Part shown: piece by piece, positions 42,901-50,832 of the stretch
Position numbering within the stretch: position 1 is the stretch's first letter
Layout: each line of letters starts with the position of its first letter
DNA from: an uncultured Pseudomonadales bacterium
GTDB lineage: Bacteria > Pseudomonadota > Gammaproteobacteria > Pseudomonadales > Porticoccaceae
NCBI GenBank assembly: GCA_943846685.1
Contig: OX044363.1
Span: forward strand, 1,891,386-1,955,385
DNA length: 64,000 nt
Direction of reading: 5' to 3'
Program-made: the position numbers and the translations under genes
The notes under the pieces: generated by a model
The model's database searches: none
Seen by the model: only the letters and a program-made list of their open reading frames with translations
Told to the model about the DNA's origin: nothing

Positions 42901-43216
42901 CCTTTGGAGAGTTGCCGCTGGAGTAAACCAATATGCCAATATTAATGCCGACAAAATCGGGGTTATCAACAAATCGTTGCTTCATACTATCGAGAAATTT
43001 AAACAGTGCCTCATGCATAATCTGCTGTTTGGTAACCCCGCTGGAGTTGCTGTTCCAGTTGGCGGAATTATCCAGCACAAAAAGCACATTGGGCGCCTCA
43101 ACATTTTCAGAATTGGTGCGAAAAATATCGATATCCGCCGAGTTTAAACTGGGTGATAAGACTGCCAGCACGGCCGCGAATAGTGCCGTTAATGTGTGTA
43201 ATCCTGATAATTTCAT
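39986..43216 (-). CDS. pilY1: PilY1-like type IV pilus tip/adhesin protein
   Basis: The 1076-residue exported protein has a signal peptide ending near NSA, an N-terminal von Willebrand A-like region (NVLFVLDNSANWN, a MIDAS-like DxS) and a C-terminal PilC/PilY beta-propeller (HGDVIHSQPVVINYGGNTG, YFGSNDGMFHAV-type YGSNDGMFHAV, DLIYALDVSNP). A calcium-binding loop DRDGNGYSD lies near residues 808-816, equivalent in kind to the site that controls retraction in Pseudomonas. It is last in the minor pilin operon and converges on pilR. Confidence 0.9.
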   Translation of the reverse strand: MKLSGLHTLTALFAAVLAVLSPSLNSADIDIFRTNSENVEAPNVLFVLDNSANWNSNSSGVTKQQIMHEALFKFLDSMKQRFVDNPDFVGINIGILVYSSGNSPKGGKAIQTFLKIESASSSAIDTIKARLYCNEDAFKGSGAATREAACNAQLSSEWGSVGFDESLFYGSENLPKTNNAPMALAFNEAYLWFAGKPYQAGQQDGSQDDVVDGYDPAAFNGDNYISPIDELACANNYILFISNGGPDSGENNVAESKLNALGGVFAGDPLSTGFHTGEEASWLDEYARYLNTNDINDQEDGKQNVSVYAIDVFEALNSAGEQYDPLTDAEDYKKEFGLTKPDASKHALMYNASAGVGGGDYLIASDADALAAALSDVIDDILEKNSVFAAVSLPVSVNIKGTNENQIYMGIFRPSQKPRWAGNLKLYQIGLDSITGKPILVDGDGAPAEDTGTGFIETDARSFWTATSTYWENIPTLSVKRGSVAASPSDNPDGKEVERGGVAQGLREYVGTGRTVYTCTGACSTLENFATSNSNLSFGDFDAADSTEMNKIINWSKGIDLEDADNDDPTDTTDIRPNVHGDVIHSQPVVINYGGNTGPYVFYGSNDGMFHAVKGGVIEKTENSGSKDGEEVWAFTAPEQFKQLKVLYDNTTLTGSFDNKPYFFDGAVGSYVVYDSNNEVSKAIIYLTARRGGDLIYALDVSNPLVPTIKWRKSSTDNGFSEMGQTWSKPTITKVKVGVSDRIVLMMGLGYDPDVDDGGVASRTQGRGVIVIDAETGADIWQVTSATVSSPSGTVLTESAMSFSVPSDLAVVDRDGNGYSDRVYFGDTGGQLWRLDIGSSTLGDWKATRLFKFSSGATQRFLNAPDVVESPDGSYDMVIIGSGDREKPVDISVQNYMVFYRDYDQAGVSTSTGALQLSDLAKADTLSGGTQEFDPDQDIVANSKFLKGWYLTFESGEKVVTSALTANETTTFATNVPGINSACSDLGEARIYKINPFTVAGTAEGDKNYVEVEGGGFLPPPVGFTVIIGVENCDGDGNCITEDKAISGIMFGFHAEDTQGDPLGVRRKVWWYNERD

Positions 43217-43234
43217 AGCTAGTCTCCTGGCAGG

Positions 43235-43738
43235 TTAGATGGGGCAGTAACCCGCTAAATATCTAAACTTAAATCCTTCTACAAAGGTCGATGATGCGCC
43301 GGAGGTACTATCAGTAACACTGACATTTGCCTCCCAGTAATAATCCGGATGACAGGGTGCAGAGCTGCCCTCGACCAGCGAACAACCGCTCGGTGTCGCC
43401 TGCAGCAAACATTGCAGGCTGTTGACGGCAACCGTCATGCCATTGCTAACATCGGTTGGAAATGAAAGCGTAAAATCACCATTGCCATCCAGATAGGCGC
43501 TGTTATTCGCAAAGTAATCAATATCACTGAGCAGATAGTTAATCGCATTTTCTGCCACCTGCTCAGTTTCCTGCTGGCGCTGCTGACTTTGCACCAGCTG
43601 TAAATTGATATTGGTGGAACTGATCGTGGCAACACCGAGCGTGGTAAGCACCAACAGCATCAATAGCGCTACAACTAATACTGCGCCCCTCTGCGATCTC
43701 GGTTGTCTATAGGCTCTATTCATAAGCTTCTTATTCAT
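43235..43738 (-). CDS. pilX: Minor pilin-type assembly protein PilX
   Basis: The 167-residue protein has a basic leader then a hydrophobic N-terminal helix (GAVLVVALLMLLVLTTLGVA) typical of PilX, which lacks the strict GFxxxE prepilin start. Four bases overlap the pilW stop. An alternative ATG is five codons in. It precedes pilY1, the usual order. PilX helps prime pilus assembly. Confidence 0.85.
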   Translation of the reverse strand: MNKKLMNRAYRQPRSQRGAVLVVALLMLLVLTTLGVATISSTNINLQLVQSQQRQQETEQVAENAINYLLSDIDYFANNSAYLDGNGDFTLSFPTDVSNGMTVAVNSLQCLLQATPSGCSLVEGSSAPCHPDYYWEANVSVTDSTSGASSTFVEGFKFRYLAGYCPI

Positions 43739-44694
43739 AACCCTGCCCTCTTGATACTGACATTGGTCAACCTTGCCACCGAGCTAAATAAACGGCGCTT
43801 TTTACTGTCGGCAAAGGTGACTCCGGCTTTGTCTGCATAGCTGTAGGTTTTCGCATCGTTTGAGCCCGGGGCTGGATTGGTGCTGCTCAATACCAGGAAT
43901 ATTTTTACTGAAACCACGTCCTCCCATTCATCAGCGCTGGCAGGCAGCTCAACAAAGGCCGCATTGCCACCATCTGCATTGGGGATGCCATCGCCTGAAC
44001 GGTCAATCCCATAGACCAGCTGAAAGTCATCGACACCCTCGACCATAGGCTCGGAGGTATAGGCACCGTTAACCAGCCTTAGGCGTTTAAACACATTGGC
44101 GTCGTCAACATAATAAATATCCTGGTGGTACTCGCGAATTGGCGCCAGTGTGACGCTGTCTTTTTCCAGCAGGCTAAAGTTTGCACTGTTAGTTCCGGTA
44201 TCCAGCACCATGGCGTTTATGGTTGCCTGCAAATAGTGCTGATTAGCATCCAGAGCGGCAGTGCTGGTGACAAAGTCTGTATTTACGCGACGAATTAACA
44301 ATGCATCGGAGCCGGTTAGTAAAGTATCGCCATTACAGGTTGTGAAACCGGCTGCAACACCATCCAGACCAGACAGTGGGAAGCTCATACCATTGATCAA
44401 ATCTGCGGATGCAAGTTCAGTGCAGGCATCAGGCTGGGCCACGGCACCACTGCTATAGTTTTCCAGACGACCATAAAATCCTGCGAGGCGAATTTCGTTC
44501 TTTAATAGCTGGCTAAGATAACGTCCGTTCTCAACCGTTTCACTGGTCAACTCAACTTCTCGAGCCGTGCGCGATGAGGTCAATGTGACATCGAGGATTG
44601 CCCAGGAGAGCAGAATGCCGAGGGCTACGGCGATTAAAAGTTCGACCATAGAAAAGCCCGACTGGTATTTTTTGTGCTGAGGATAAGTCTGCAT
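43735..44694 (-). CDS. pilW: Minor pilin-type assembly protein PilW
   Basis: The 319-residue protein starts with the type IV prepilin motif GFSMVELLIAVALGILLSW after a short leader (cleavage expected before FSMVE). A long beta-rich C-terminal domain follows, as is usual for PilW. It lies two bases after pilV and overlaps pilX by four, so the four genes are translated together. Confidence 0.88.
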   Translation of the reverse strand: MQTYPQHKKYQSGFSMVELLIAVALGILLSWAILDVTLTSSRTAREVELTSETVENGRYLSQLLKNEIRLAGFYGRLENYSSGAVAQPDACTELASADLINGMSFPLSGLDGVAAGFTTCNGDTLLTGSDALLIRRVNTDFVTSTAALDANQHYLQATINAMVLDTGTNSANFSLLEKDSVTLAPIREYHQDIYYVDDANVFKRLRLVNGAYTSEPMVEGVDDFQLVYGIDRSGDGIPNADGGNAAFVELPASADEWEDVVSVKIFLVLSSTNPAPGSNDAKTYSYADKAGVTFADSKKRRLFSSVARLTNVSIKRAGL

Positions 44695-44696
44695 AG

Positions 44697-45266
44697 TTAG
44701 CTCCCCAGTGTTGGGGTTTGCAATTGATAGGTCACGGCACGACGCAATTTACTCGTAGAACCGCCATAACTTGTACTGCCACAGCTTGTGCTGGTCGGCG
44801 CGATCGTCTCTACCAGGCCCTGCCAGACCACAGAAACTGTATAGGTTTCATTAACATTGTCGTAAACAATGCAGCCACGGGCGTTTAACAGCCCACCGAC
44901 ATTGTTGCCCGCGATGACTTCGCCACTGCCTTTAAGTAAATCACTCCATTCATTGACCGCTGCAACCACCTGCGCCTGGGTGCCTGCTGTTCCGTAACTT
45001 GAACAGCTATAGGAGCCGGAATAGCCGCTGCCAACTTCAACTCCAGCGAGACCATAACAACCCTGAGCAGCTGGATTAGCCCTGATCTGGTCAGTCATAT
45101 AGTCGATAAGATTGAGAGCATAGACACGCTGGTAAACTTCTAACTGGGCTTTTTGCGCGCGGTTTTGCAATGAGGCATAACCGAGCAGGCCGACCGAAAA
45201 AACCAACAGGGTGATCAGCACTTCAATAATGCTAAAGCCTCTAGCTTTAGTTCTGAGATTAGTCAT
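44697..45266 (-). CDS. pilV: Minor pilin PilV
   Basis: The 189-residue pre-pilin has the motif GFSIIEVLITLLVFSVGLLG with a 12-residue leader. The frame is open further upstream, but the ATG at 45266 places the cleavage site correctly and overlaps the pilE-like stop by eight bases. Six Cys residues in the C-terminal domain suggest disulfides. The low-complexity Gly/Ser stretch (GVEVGSGYSGSYSCSSYG) is noteworthy. Confidence 0.85.
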   Translation of the reverse strand: MTNLRTKARGFSIIEVLITLLVFSVGLLGYASLQNRAQKAQLEVYQRVYALNLIDYMTDQIRANPAAQGCYGLAGVEVGSGYSGSYSCSSYGTAGTQAQVVAAVNEWSDLLKGSGEVIAGNNVGGLLNARGCIVYDNVNETYTVSVVWQGLVETIAPTSTSCGSTSYGGSTSKLRRAVTYQLQTPTLGS

Positions 45267-45660
45267 ACCAGGTCGCATTTTTTTGCCCCAGATGATTGAC
45301 CGTGAGTGTGTCGCTACCCTGCTGTATGGTTCCCGCTCTGGGTGCCGCCTGAAGGGTGAATGTCGGTGGTGAGGCGGTGTTATCAACGCCGGTAATAGTG
45401 ACTGTGTAGTTATCGCTAATCGCCGTTTCGGGGCTAGTGCCCAATGCTGCGAGGGTTGTTGAGTAACTGCGATTATCGAGAATAAATTGATGCTGCAGGC
45501 TGGTGACTTCGAGCAGGTATTGTTGCGCGGCGGCGCGGTTGGTACGCACTACATGTTGCTGGTAACTGGGATAGGCAACCGCGGCCAGAATGGCGACAAT
45601 TACAATCACTATCATTAGTTCCAGCAGTGAAAATCCTGCGGTTTGCCTACGGCTCATCAT
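45259..45660 (-). CDS. pilE: PilE-like minor pilin
   Basis: This 133-residue prepilin has the motif GFSLLELMIVIVIVAILAAVAYPSYQ, with Glu at position +5 after cleavage, and the compact PilE/ComP domain (AAQQYLLEVTSLQHQFILDN). Its stop overlaps the pilV start. In Pseudomonas PilE sits at the other end of the cluster, so the order differs here. It could be assigned to a general minor pilin rather than PilE. Confidence 0.8.
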   Translation of the reverse strand: MMSRRQTAGFSLLELMIVIVIVAILAAVAYPSYQQHVVRTNRAAAQQYLLEVTSLQHQFILDNRSYSTTLAALGTSPETAISDNYTVTITGVDNTASPPTFTLQAAPRAGTIQQGSDTLTVNHLGQKNATWYD

Positions 45661-45808
45661 GGCCTCGCTCTTTGAAATCCATTTTTGGTTTTTAAACCAT
45701 TGGTGAAACTACTGTAATGAACTGATCTGCAAAAGAAACGATAAGCCGACTAACGTAGTAAAAATTCAGACTAGCGTTATTTTTAGATGGAATGGCTAGG
45801 AAGTATGA

Positions 45809-46372
45809 CTAGGAAGTATGGCATTCAATTTTTACGCCGCCATTGTCATCATAACCATCGGCATCAGAGTCACTGGATAGACGAACACGACCGCTGCGAA
45901 AGATAATTGCCCTGCGTCCATAATCAAAGTTTTGGTTAGAGGAACAAACTTCATAGCTACCAGATTCCATTGCCTCGCCAGTCGCTGAAAATCTAATATA
46001 GTTGACCCCAAAAGAAGCCGCCAGCTCCATTTGAATGGCATTAATATCAATCTCCTGCTGCAGAGATTCCCCGACACTAAAGCTGTTATCCAGATTATCA
46101 TCGCGAAACACCAACAGGCGCACACCATCCTCTTTGACGCAGGCATTGAGAGCGTTAACTGTGCACACCTTCCAAACTTGTTTCTGCGAGATAGCCAGGC
46201 CGCGAGCTAATTCAAGGGCACTGCGAACCTGCACAGTTTTTTGACTGACAGCACGTTTTTGCGTGAAGTTTGTAAATGAGGGCGTGGCAATCACTAACAG
46301 GATCGCCGCTATAGCAAGGGTAATAATTAATTCTAAAAGCGTAAACGCACGCGTGTTGGCATACCGGTTCAT
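45809..46372 (-). CDS. FimT/FimU-type minor pilin (GspH domain)
   Basis: The 187-residue prepilin has the leader MNRYANTRA followed by FTLLELIITLAIAAILLVIA and a GspH/FimT C-terminal domain (SALELARGLAISQKQVWKV ... GRRAIIFRSGRVRL). The ATG at 46372 has AGGAG seven bases upstream; a start 16 codons earlier is unlikely. FimT of this type can bind DNA in natural transformation, while FimU is a structural minor pilin; the two are not separated here. It heads the minor pilin run. Confidence 0.85.
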   Translation of the reverse strand: MNRYANTRAFTLLELIITLAIAAILLVIATPSFTNFTQKRAVSQKTVQVRSALELARGLAISQKQVWKVCTVNALNACVKEDGVRLLVFRDDNLDNSFSVGESLQQEIDINAIQMELAASFGVNYIRFSATGEAMESGSYEVCSSNQNFDYGRRAIIFRSGRVRLSSDSDADGYDDNGGVKIECHTS

Positions 46373-46537
46373 CCCTGGACTCCTGTCGTTTTTATTCAAG
46401 TGCTTCTGTAAGCATAGCACTTGAAAAGCAGGATCTATTTTTTTGGGTAAAGGAGGTGTTTGATAAAACTGTAACTTGAGAACTATCCCCGCAGCGCTGA
46501 GGAATTCAACGCTGCGAAGAGAGCTATTCTTTGGAGA

Positions 46538-48532
46538 TTATTTTCTATAGGAGATATTTCTAACTTCAATTGTTTTGCCATCGAAAGAAGAGACGCCCAT
46601 AAAATAGATCAGCGATGTAACATCAGCGAGATCCGCACCTTTATTTAACTCAGAGACCGGTATTTCATAGGTTACCCAGGAAGATGTGATCGAGCGAGTT
46701 TGGCTTGGCCCAAAGCGCACAAAATTATTAACCTGTGGCCTTGAACTGTTGCCCCATAGACCTGACTGAAATCCTAAAGCGAAAGTTGATGCAGTAGCAC
46801 CTTTAATATCAAAGACCAGCTTACCATTGGCAAAACCCGAGAGATTCTCGCCAGAAGATGATTCGATTTCCAACGCAGCGCCCCACCATTCACCAGTTCC
46901 TGTAGTCACGGTTACAACACCGTCGGAAAGGCTTAATTCGGAAGTGCCTTCCCAGGGATTTACCAGCAATGTGCTGCTGGGGTAGGTAATGCTATTGGAA
47001 CCGCTGGGGACCAGAGAGCTGTCGTCAACTACATAGGTTGATTCAGTGACCAACTCACCGGCTGTGCGGTTGTCATTAACATTTGAAGTAGAACCGTTGC
47101 CACCGGAAGTGTCCATTGGCGGAGCATAGACAGCATTGAGAAGCGCCTGCTCATTACCATCATAGGTTTTGGTGATTGCAGAACCGCCACGAGTCAAACC
47201 ATCAAATACGCCGTTATCAACCATATCCCAGAGAGCGTATTTCGCTTCGCCTTCAACAGTGAAAAGGCCAAAGTGGTTTTCTGAGCCCTGACTATTAGAT
47301 GAGTCCTTCCAGGGTTCATTAAAGGCTTCAAAATAGAACATGGAGATACCATTCTGATCGGTCCACTCACGCATATGGTCAAAATAGAGCTTCTCTTTGT
47401 ATTCGTCCGCAGCATTTGATCCCGGATTGCCGTACTGCCAGTTGGCTATAGTAGACCAGCCAGTTTCGCCAATATGAATTGGTTTGCTGCTTAAGGATTT
47501 GCTGTCGATATAGCTCTTCGTGGCCTGATACTGGGAAATCGCATAGTTCTTAGCGCGCAGCATTGCAGCTTCAGTTTTAGCCTCATCACTGAGGTTCTCT
47601 TCATCGGCAGGTACATGCCAGAAAACCGGATTGTAATGAGTGTCGTGGAATGGGTAAGTATGAAGTGAGACAAAGTCCACAGCATTGATCAGCGCATTCA
47701 GGTCAGCATTGTGGTATTCGCCACCGCCGCCGCCCCAAGAGGCGAAGTTATCTGAACTGGTGATCCAGGTATCAGCCGGGATACCACCATTGGCCTTAAG
47801 GTCCTGCAGAGAGTTCACATGGTTAAGAATAATTTCAGGCACTACATAATAACTGGTCGCCCATTGCACCATTGCCTCATTACCTACCGCAAGAAACTTA
47901 ACAATATCCGGATAGTCATTGACCAGATCAATCGCGGTATCTATTTCTCTGGTGTTATTGACCAGATCTTCCTGGGTATGATCAGGGGCATTTGTCCATG
48001 CGTTCTTACAGCTAATCCAGATACCCAACATCACATACATTTCAAAGCTTGGGTCGGCCTGCTTGATTTCGCTGATAGCTTGCAGAGTGTTAGCTGCGAA
48101 AGGATAGCCGGAGGTGTTGTAAGTTCGCAGAACCCTAATACCCATGGCCGACATAATTTGCAGGTCTTCCTTGATATCAGTAATGCTCGGGCCATTTGAG
48201 CGGCTGGTTGATCTGTAACCACCGTAGGAGATGGCCTGGAATTGGGGGTTGCCGAGAATTTCTGCTGGGCTTCGATCCACAGCTACACCACCGCCGGTTG
48301 AACCATCGCTGGAACCACCATCTGAGCTACCATCTGTAGTCCCACCATCTGTAGTCCCACCATCTGTAGTCCCACCATCTGTAGTCCCACCATCTGTAGT
48401 CCCGCCATCTGTATTGCCAACTGGTGGGTTGGAAGGATTTGAAGTATCGCTACCACCCCCGCCGCCACAGCCCTGTAGACCCAAAAAACTTGCGAATAAG
48501 ATTATTGGTAGAAGCTTAATATTAGCTAACAT
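46538..48532 (-). CDS. Lipoprotein with GH17 glucanase domain (laminarinase-like)
   Basis: The 664-residue exported lipoprotein has a signal peptide with lipobox Cys22 (GLQGC), a Gly/Thr/Asp-rich spacer made of TDGGT repeats (about 40-80), and a GH17-like (beta/alpha)8 barrel from about 90 to 450. The proposed acid/base is Glu219 in AVGNEAM and the nucleophile Glu356 in IGETGW. GH17 enzymes cleave or rearrange beta-1,3-glucans. A C-terminal beta-sandwich of about 150 residues (SLSDGVVTVTTG ... IEVRNISYRK) looks carbohydrate-binding. The ATG at 48532 has GGGGGA upstream; a start 23 codons earlier is not needed. Algal laminarin is a plausible substrate, by inference. Confidence 0.85.
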   Translation of the reverse strand: MLANIKLLPIILFASFLGLQGCGGGGGSDTSNPSNPPVGNTDGGTTDGGTTDGGTTDGGTTDGGTTDGSSDGGSSDGSTGGGVAVDRSPAEILGNPQFQAISYGGYRSTSRSNGPSITDIKEDLQIMSAMGIRVLRTYNTSGYPFAANTLQAISEIKQADPSFEMYVMLGIWISCKNAWTNAPDHTQEDLVNNTREIDTAIDLVNDYPDIVKFLAVGNEAMVQWATSYYVVPEIILNHVNSLQDLKANGGIPADTWITSSDNFASWGGGGGEYHNADLNALINAVDFVSLHTYPFHDTHYNPVFWHVPADEENLSDEAKTEAAMLRAKNYAISQYQATKSYIDSKSLSSKPIHIGETGWSTIANWQYGNPGSNAADEYKEKLYFDHMREWTDQNGISMFYFEAFNEPWKDSSNSQGSENHFGLFTVEGEAKYALWDMVDNGVFDGLTRGGSAITKTYDGNEQALLNAVYAPPMDTSGGNGSTSNVNDNRTAGELVTESTYVVDDSSLVPSGSNSITYPSSTLLVNPWEGTSELSLSDGVVTVTTGTGEWWGAALEIESSSGENLSGFANGKLVFDIKGATASTFALGFQSGLWGNSSRPQVNNFVRFGPSQTRSITSSWVTYEIPVSELNKGADLADVTSLIYFMGVSSFDGKTIEVRNISYRK
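48331..48413. repeat. 15-bp tandem repeat encoding TDGGT linker
   Basis: Five near-perfect copies of CATCTGTAGTCCCAC and a partial sixth lie in the GH17 gene. They encode TDGGT on the minus strand, the flexible spacer between the lipid anchor and the catalytic domain. The copies are identical except in the last units, so copy number may vary between strains. Confidence 0.9.
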
Positions 48533-48673
48533 TTTTCCCCCTAAATACTGTCTGTTATGGTCTTGTAAGTCTGACCTTAAAATTTTTCTGAAAAATAGCA
48601 AAATTTCAAAGTTTTAGATGTATAAAAACGGTAGCAAGCTGAAAAAGTGCGATAAATGGAGGTATAGAGGGGG

Positions 48674-48683
48674 TTACCGGTAA
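48674..48683. promoter_or_regulatory. TTACCGGTAA palindrome upstream of the GH17 gene
   Basis: A perfect 10-bp palindrome lies about 140 bp upstream of the GH17 start in the 255-bp spacer after the CorC-type gene. Its centre matches the core pattern of LacI-family operators (ACCGGT). Sugar-responsive control would suit a glucanase, but a single short palindrome may be chance. Confidence 0.3.
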
Positions 48684-48787
48684 TGCTGAAGCACTCGGCA
48701 AATAAATCAGAAATAAACAAGAGTCAGGTGAAGGCTTTTTGTATAAACCACAACCGGCCGAAACAAAAACATAGAAAAAACAATCGT

Positions 48788-49858
48788 TCAGGCTTGGCTT
48801 TGATCTTCCTCGATATTTAAATCAGGGCCACTGGCCTTTGCCCTGAGCCGCCAGAGTTCCCGGGCGCGTTCCTGCATATCAATATGGTTGTCTGACTCAT
48901 CGACAATTTCCATACCAAGCATGGTTTCTACCAGGTCTTCCATTGTGACAATGCCCAGTGGATCACCGTATTCATTGATTACCAGACTGATTGATATGCG
49001 CTCACTGACCATTTTTTGCATTAAATCTGGCAGCGCCTTATTCTCTAATGCACTTAAAAAGTCATGCTTTAGCTCGCCGAGTTTGGTCTGCCCGCGACCT
49101 ACTGCAGCTTCCACATGCATCTTATCTTTATGCACAAAACCAATAATGTCATCGCTACCATTTTGAAAGATGGGAATACGGGAAAATCTAAGTGCCGGGT
49201 CGGTTGGCGACACATCAGCAACCGTCATATCAGCAGACAATGTCGCCATCACCGTTCGTGGTGTCATAACATCTCTGACAACCAGGCCGCGGAATGCCAG
49301 CAGCGCTTTAATAGCCCGCGCTTCGTCAGCATCAATAATACCCTCTTGATGACCCATGCTGGCTAAAACATGGAAATCATCTCTCGATAAGGTAGGGCCC
49401 TCATTGGGCGGCGCTAGCCAACCGGTTAAGCTCTTGGCGGCTATCACCAGCGGGTACATTGACCACTGAACCCAGCGCAACATATGGCCGCAAAAAGGGG
49501 CTAGCTGTTGCCAGTATCGTGCACCTAGGGTTTTCGGAATAATCTCGGAGAAGATAAGTATCATTAAAGTGAGAACAGCGGAGATGACCCCAAAGTAAAG
49601 CTCGCCAAATAGCTGAATTGCCTGAGCGCCAGCACCGGCAGCTCCGAGGGTGTGGGCGATAGTGTTCAGGGAGAGGATAGCGGCTAGGGGCTTGTCTATA
49701 TCGGCTTTAAAGTCGCGCCATATAGCACCCAGTTTTGGTTGCTTGGCCTCAAGGCTTGCCAGATAGGTGGGTGTCATCGATAACAGGGTTGCTTCCAGCA
49801 GGGAGCATAAAAAAGAAAAACCCAGAGCCAGAGCAATATATGTCGCCAATAAAACCAT
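48788..49858 (-). CDS. CNNM/HlyC-CorC family membrane protein
   Basis: The product of about 356 residues has a DUF21 transmembrane domain (LATYIALALGFSFLCSLLEA, ISAVLTLMILIFSEIIPKTLGA) and a CBS pair (VMTPRTVMATL ... SRIPIFQNGSDDIIGFVHKD; ISLVINEYGDPLGIVTMEDL). No C-terminal CorC_HlyC domain is evident. Such proteins are linked to magnesium or cobalt efflux. GGAGG lies seven bases before the ATG at 49858; an earlier start adds a non-homologous leader. Confidence 0.87.
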   Translation of the reverse strand: MVLLATYIALALGFSFLCSLLEATLLSMTPTYLASLEAKQPKLGAIWRDFKADIDKPLAAILSLNTIAHTLGAAGAGAQAIQLFGELYFGVISAVLTLMILIFSEIIPKTLGARYWQQLAPFCGHMLRWVQWSMYPLVIAAKSLTGWLAPPNEGPTLSRDDFHVLASMGHQEGIIDADEARAIKALLAFRGLVVRDVMTPRTVMATLSADMTVADVSPTDPALRFSRIPIFQNGSDDIIGFVHKDKMHVEAAVGRGQTKLGELKHDFLSALENKALPDLMQKMVSERISISLVINEYGDPLGIVTMEDLVETMLGMEIVDESDNHIDMQERARELWRLRAKASGPDLNIEEDQSQA

Positions 49859-50037
49859 TTTTGAGCCTCCAGAGACCATTGTTTGGTAATGGATTAAAAC
49901 TGACCATCGATATGAGTATCGACCAATCATCTCGCTCATTCAACGACAAGTGATTTGCGGCCGGTAGACTTGGAGAGTGAAACTATCAGGGGGACTAAAT
50001 AGAGGCTAAGAAAAATTGGTAACCGAGTAGACTAATC

Positions 50038-50071
50038 AAATACCCTAAGGGGTATTTAACCCCTTTCGGGG
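50038..50071. other. Overlapping GC hairpins in the CNNM-tRNA spacer
   Basis: The 476-bp gap 49859-50334 has no convincing gene. It contains AAATACCC pairing with GGGTATTT (50038-50057), AAGGGGT pairing with ACCCCTT (50047-50065) and CCCC pairing with GGGG (50060-50071), which compete for the same bases. A small AACTGC/GCAGTT hairpin lies at 50094-50106. They may end or process the tRNA transcript, but no T-run follows. Confidence 0.4.
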
Positions 50072-50334
50072 CTTTGCCCTCGGCTCGTTGTTAACTGCTT
50101 CGCAGTTGATCGAACTACCGACTACCAACATCGACTCCCACCATGTCAACGAATTATCCAGTTTATAGCTGCTTGAAAATAAACAGTTATTTTATCCAAA
50201 AACTCTAATTACCTGAATTTTACCTAAAATCTCTTCTTTAAATGAAGAATTTCTTGGCTTCTTTGTAGCGAAAAACGTGGATGAAAGAAGAGGGGGTTTT
50301 TGGATGTTCTTTGGAGAGAGAAAGCCTTGAAAAG

Positions 50335-50410
50335 TGGTGCTCACTGTTGGGCTTGAACCAACGACATCCGCCATGTCATGACGGCGCTCTACCAACTGAG
50401 CTAAGCGAGC
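50335..50410 (-). tRNA. tRNA-Val (anticodon GAC)
   Basis: On the minus strand the 76-nt gene folds as a full cloverleaf: acceptor arms GCTCGCT and AGTGAGC with discriminator A and encoded CCA, a D-arm GCTC/GAGC, anticodon arm CCGTC/GGCGG with loop ATGACAT (anticodon GAC, positions 34-36), a five-base variable loop and T-arm GTTGG-TTCAAGC-CCAAC. GAC reads GUC and GUU valine codons. The gene stands alone between the CNNM gene and the manC region. Confidence 0.93.
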
Positions 50411-50470
50411 ACATATTCTCTCTTCAAGGGAGCGCATCTTACACAGCAAGCTCTTTCTTCTCAACCAGAA

Positions 50471-50636
50471 TTATCCTTTTACAGTGACTTGAGTACGAAC
50501 AGCCTTGAAAGTATTTTGAAGAGCCTTCGTGTCGCTCTTTCCATGCTTTCGCTTCAAATCCCAAAGCGTCCCGATCAGCCCTTCAAAGTCTTTAAAACCT
50601 TCTTGGCTCCAATAACTCTTGTTCGGCCAATCTTAC
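50471..50636 (-). pseudogene. Possible gene remnant, about 53 codons
   Basis: The minus-strand frame 50636-50471 is open between two stops, has no ATG, and encodes a protein-like sequence containing YWSQEGFKDFEGLIGTLWDL then KRKHGKSDTKALQNTFKAVR. An adjacent frame just upstream reads HFRERLVRLAEQELLEPRRF, which could be the earlier part of the same gene after a frameshift. I do not recognise the family. The remaining DNA of this gap (50637-50832) shows no gene, only the untranslated region before manC. Confidence 0.3.
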
Positions 50637-50832
50637 CAAGCGCTCACGAAAGTGCGAAAGGGAATTAACTTAATGAGCTCTTACAAAGAAAATACAACCC
50701 GCTTCGGCCGGTTATATAGCGGTGGAGCGGAGGAAATTCACGGCAATTCAGACTACAGTAATAGGCATGTAATGAATAACCTCAAAATACTGCATGTGAA
50801 TGGATTAGCAGTTAACCGAAAAGGATTTTTTA

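Noticed and set aside
46491..46515. GCAGCG/CGCTGC hairpin as terminator in the GH17-fimT spacer
   Set aside because: The stem is six pairs with a 13-base loop and no T-run on either strand.
48331..48413. CRISPR-like short repeats
   Set aside because: Units are contiguous without spacers and encode an in-frame TDGGT linker inside the GH17 gene.
50335..50410. Reading the tRNA as having anticodon CAT (Met)
   Set aside because: That needs an eight-base anticodon loop; the standard seven-base loop ATGACAT gives GAC, valine.
50701..50740. Possible JUMPstart/ops element (AGCGGTGGAGCGG) upstream of manC
   Set aside because: It only loosely resembles GGCGGTAG and lacks the rest of the JUMPstart pattern.
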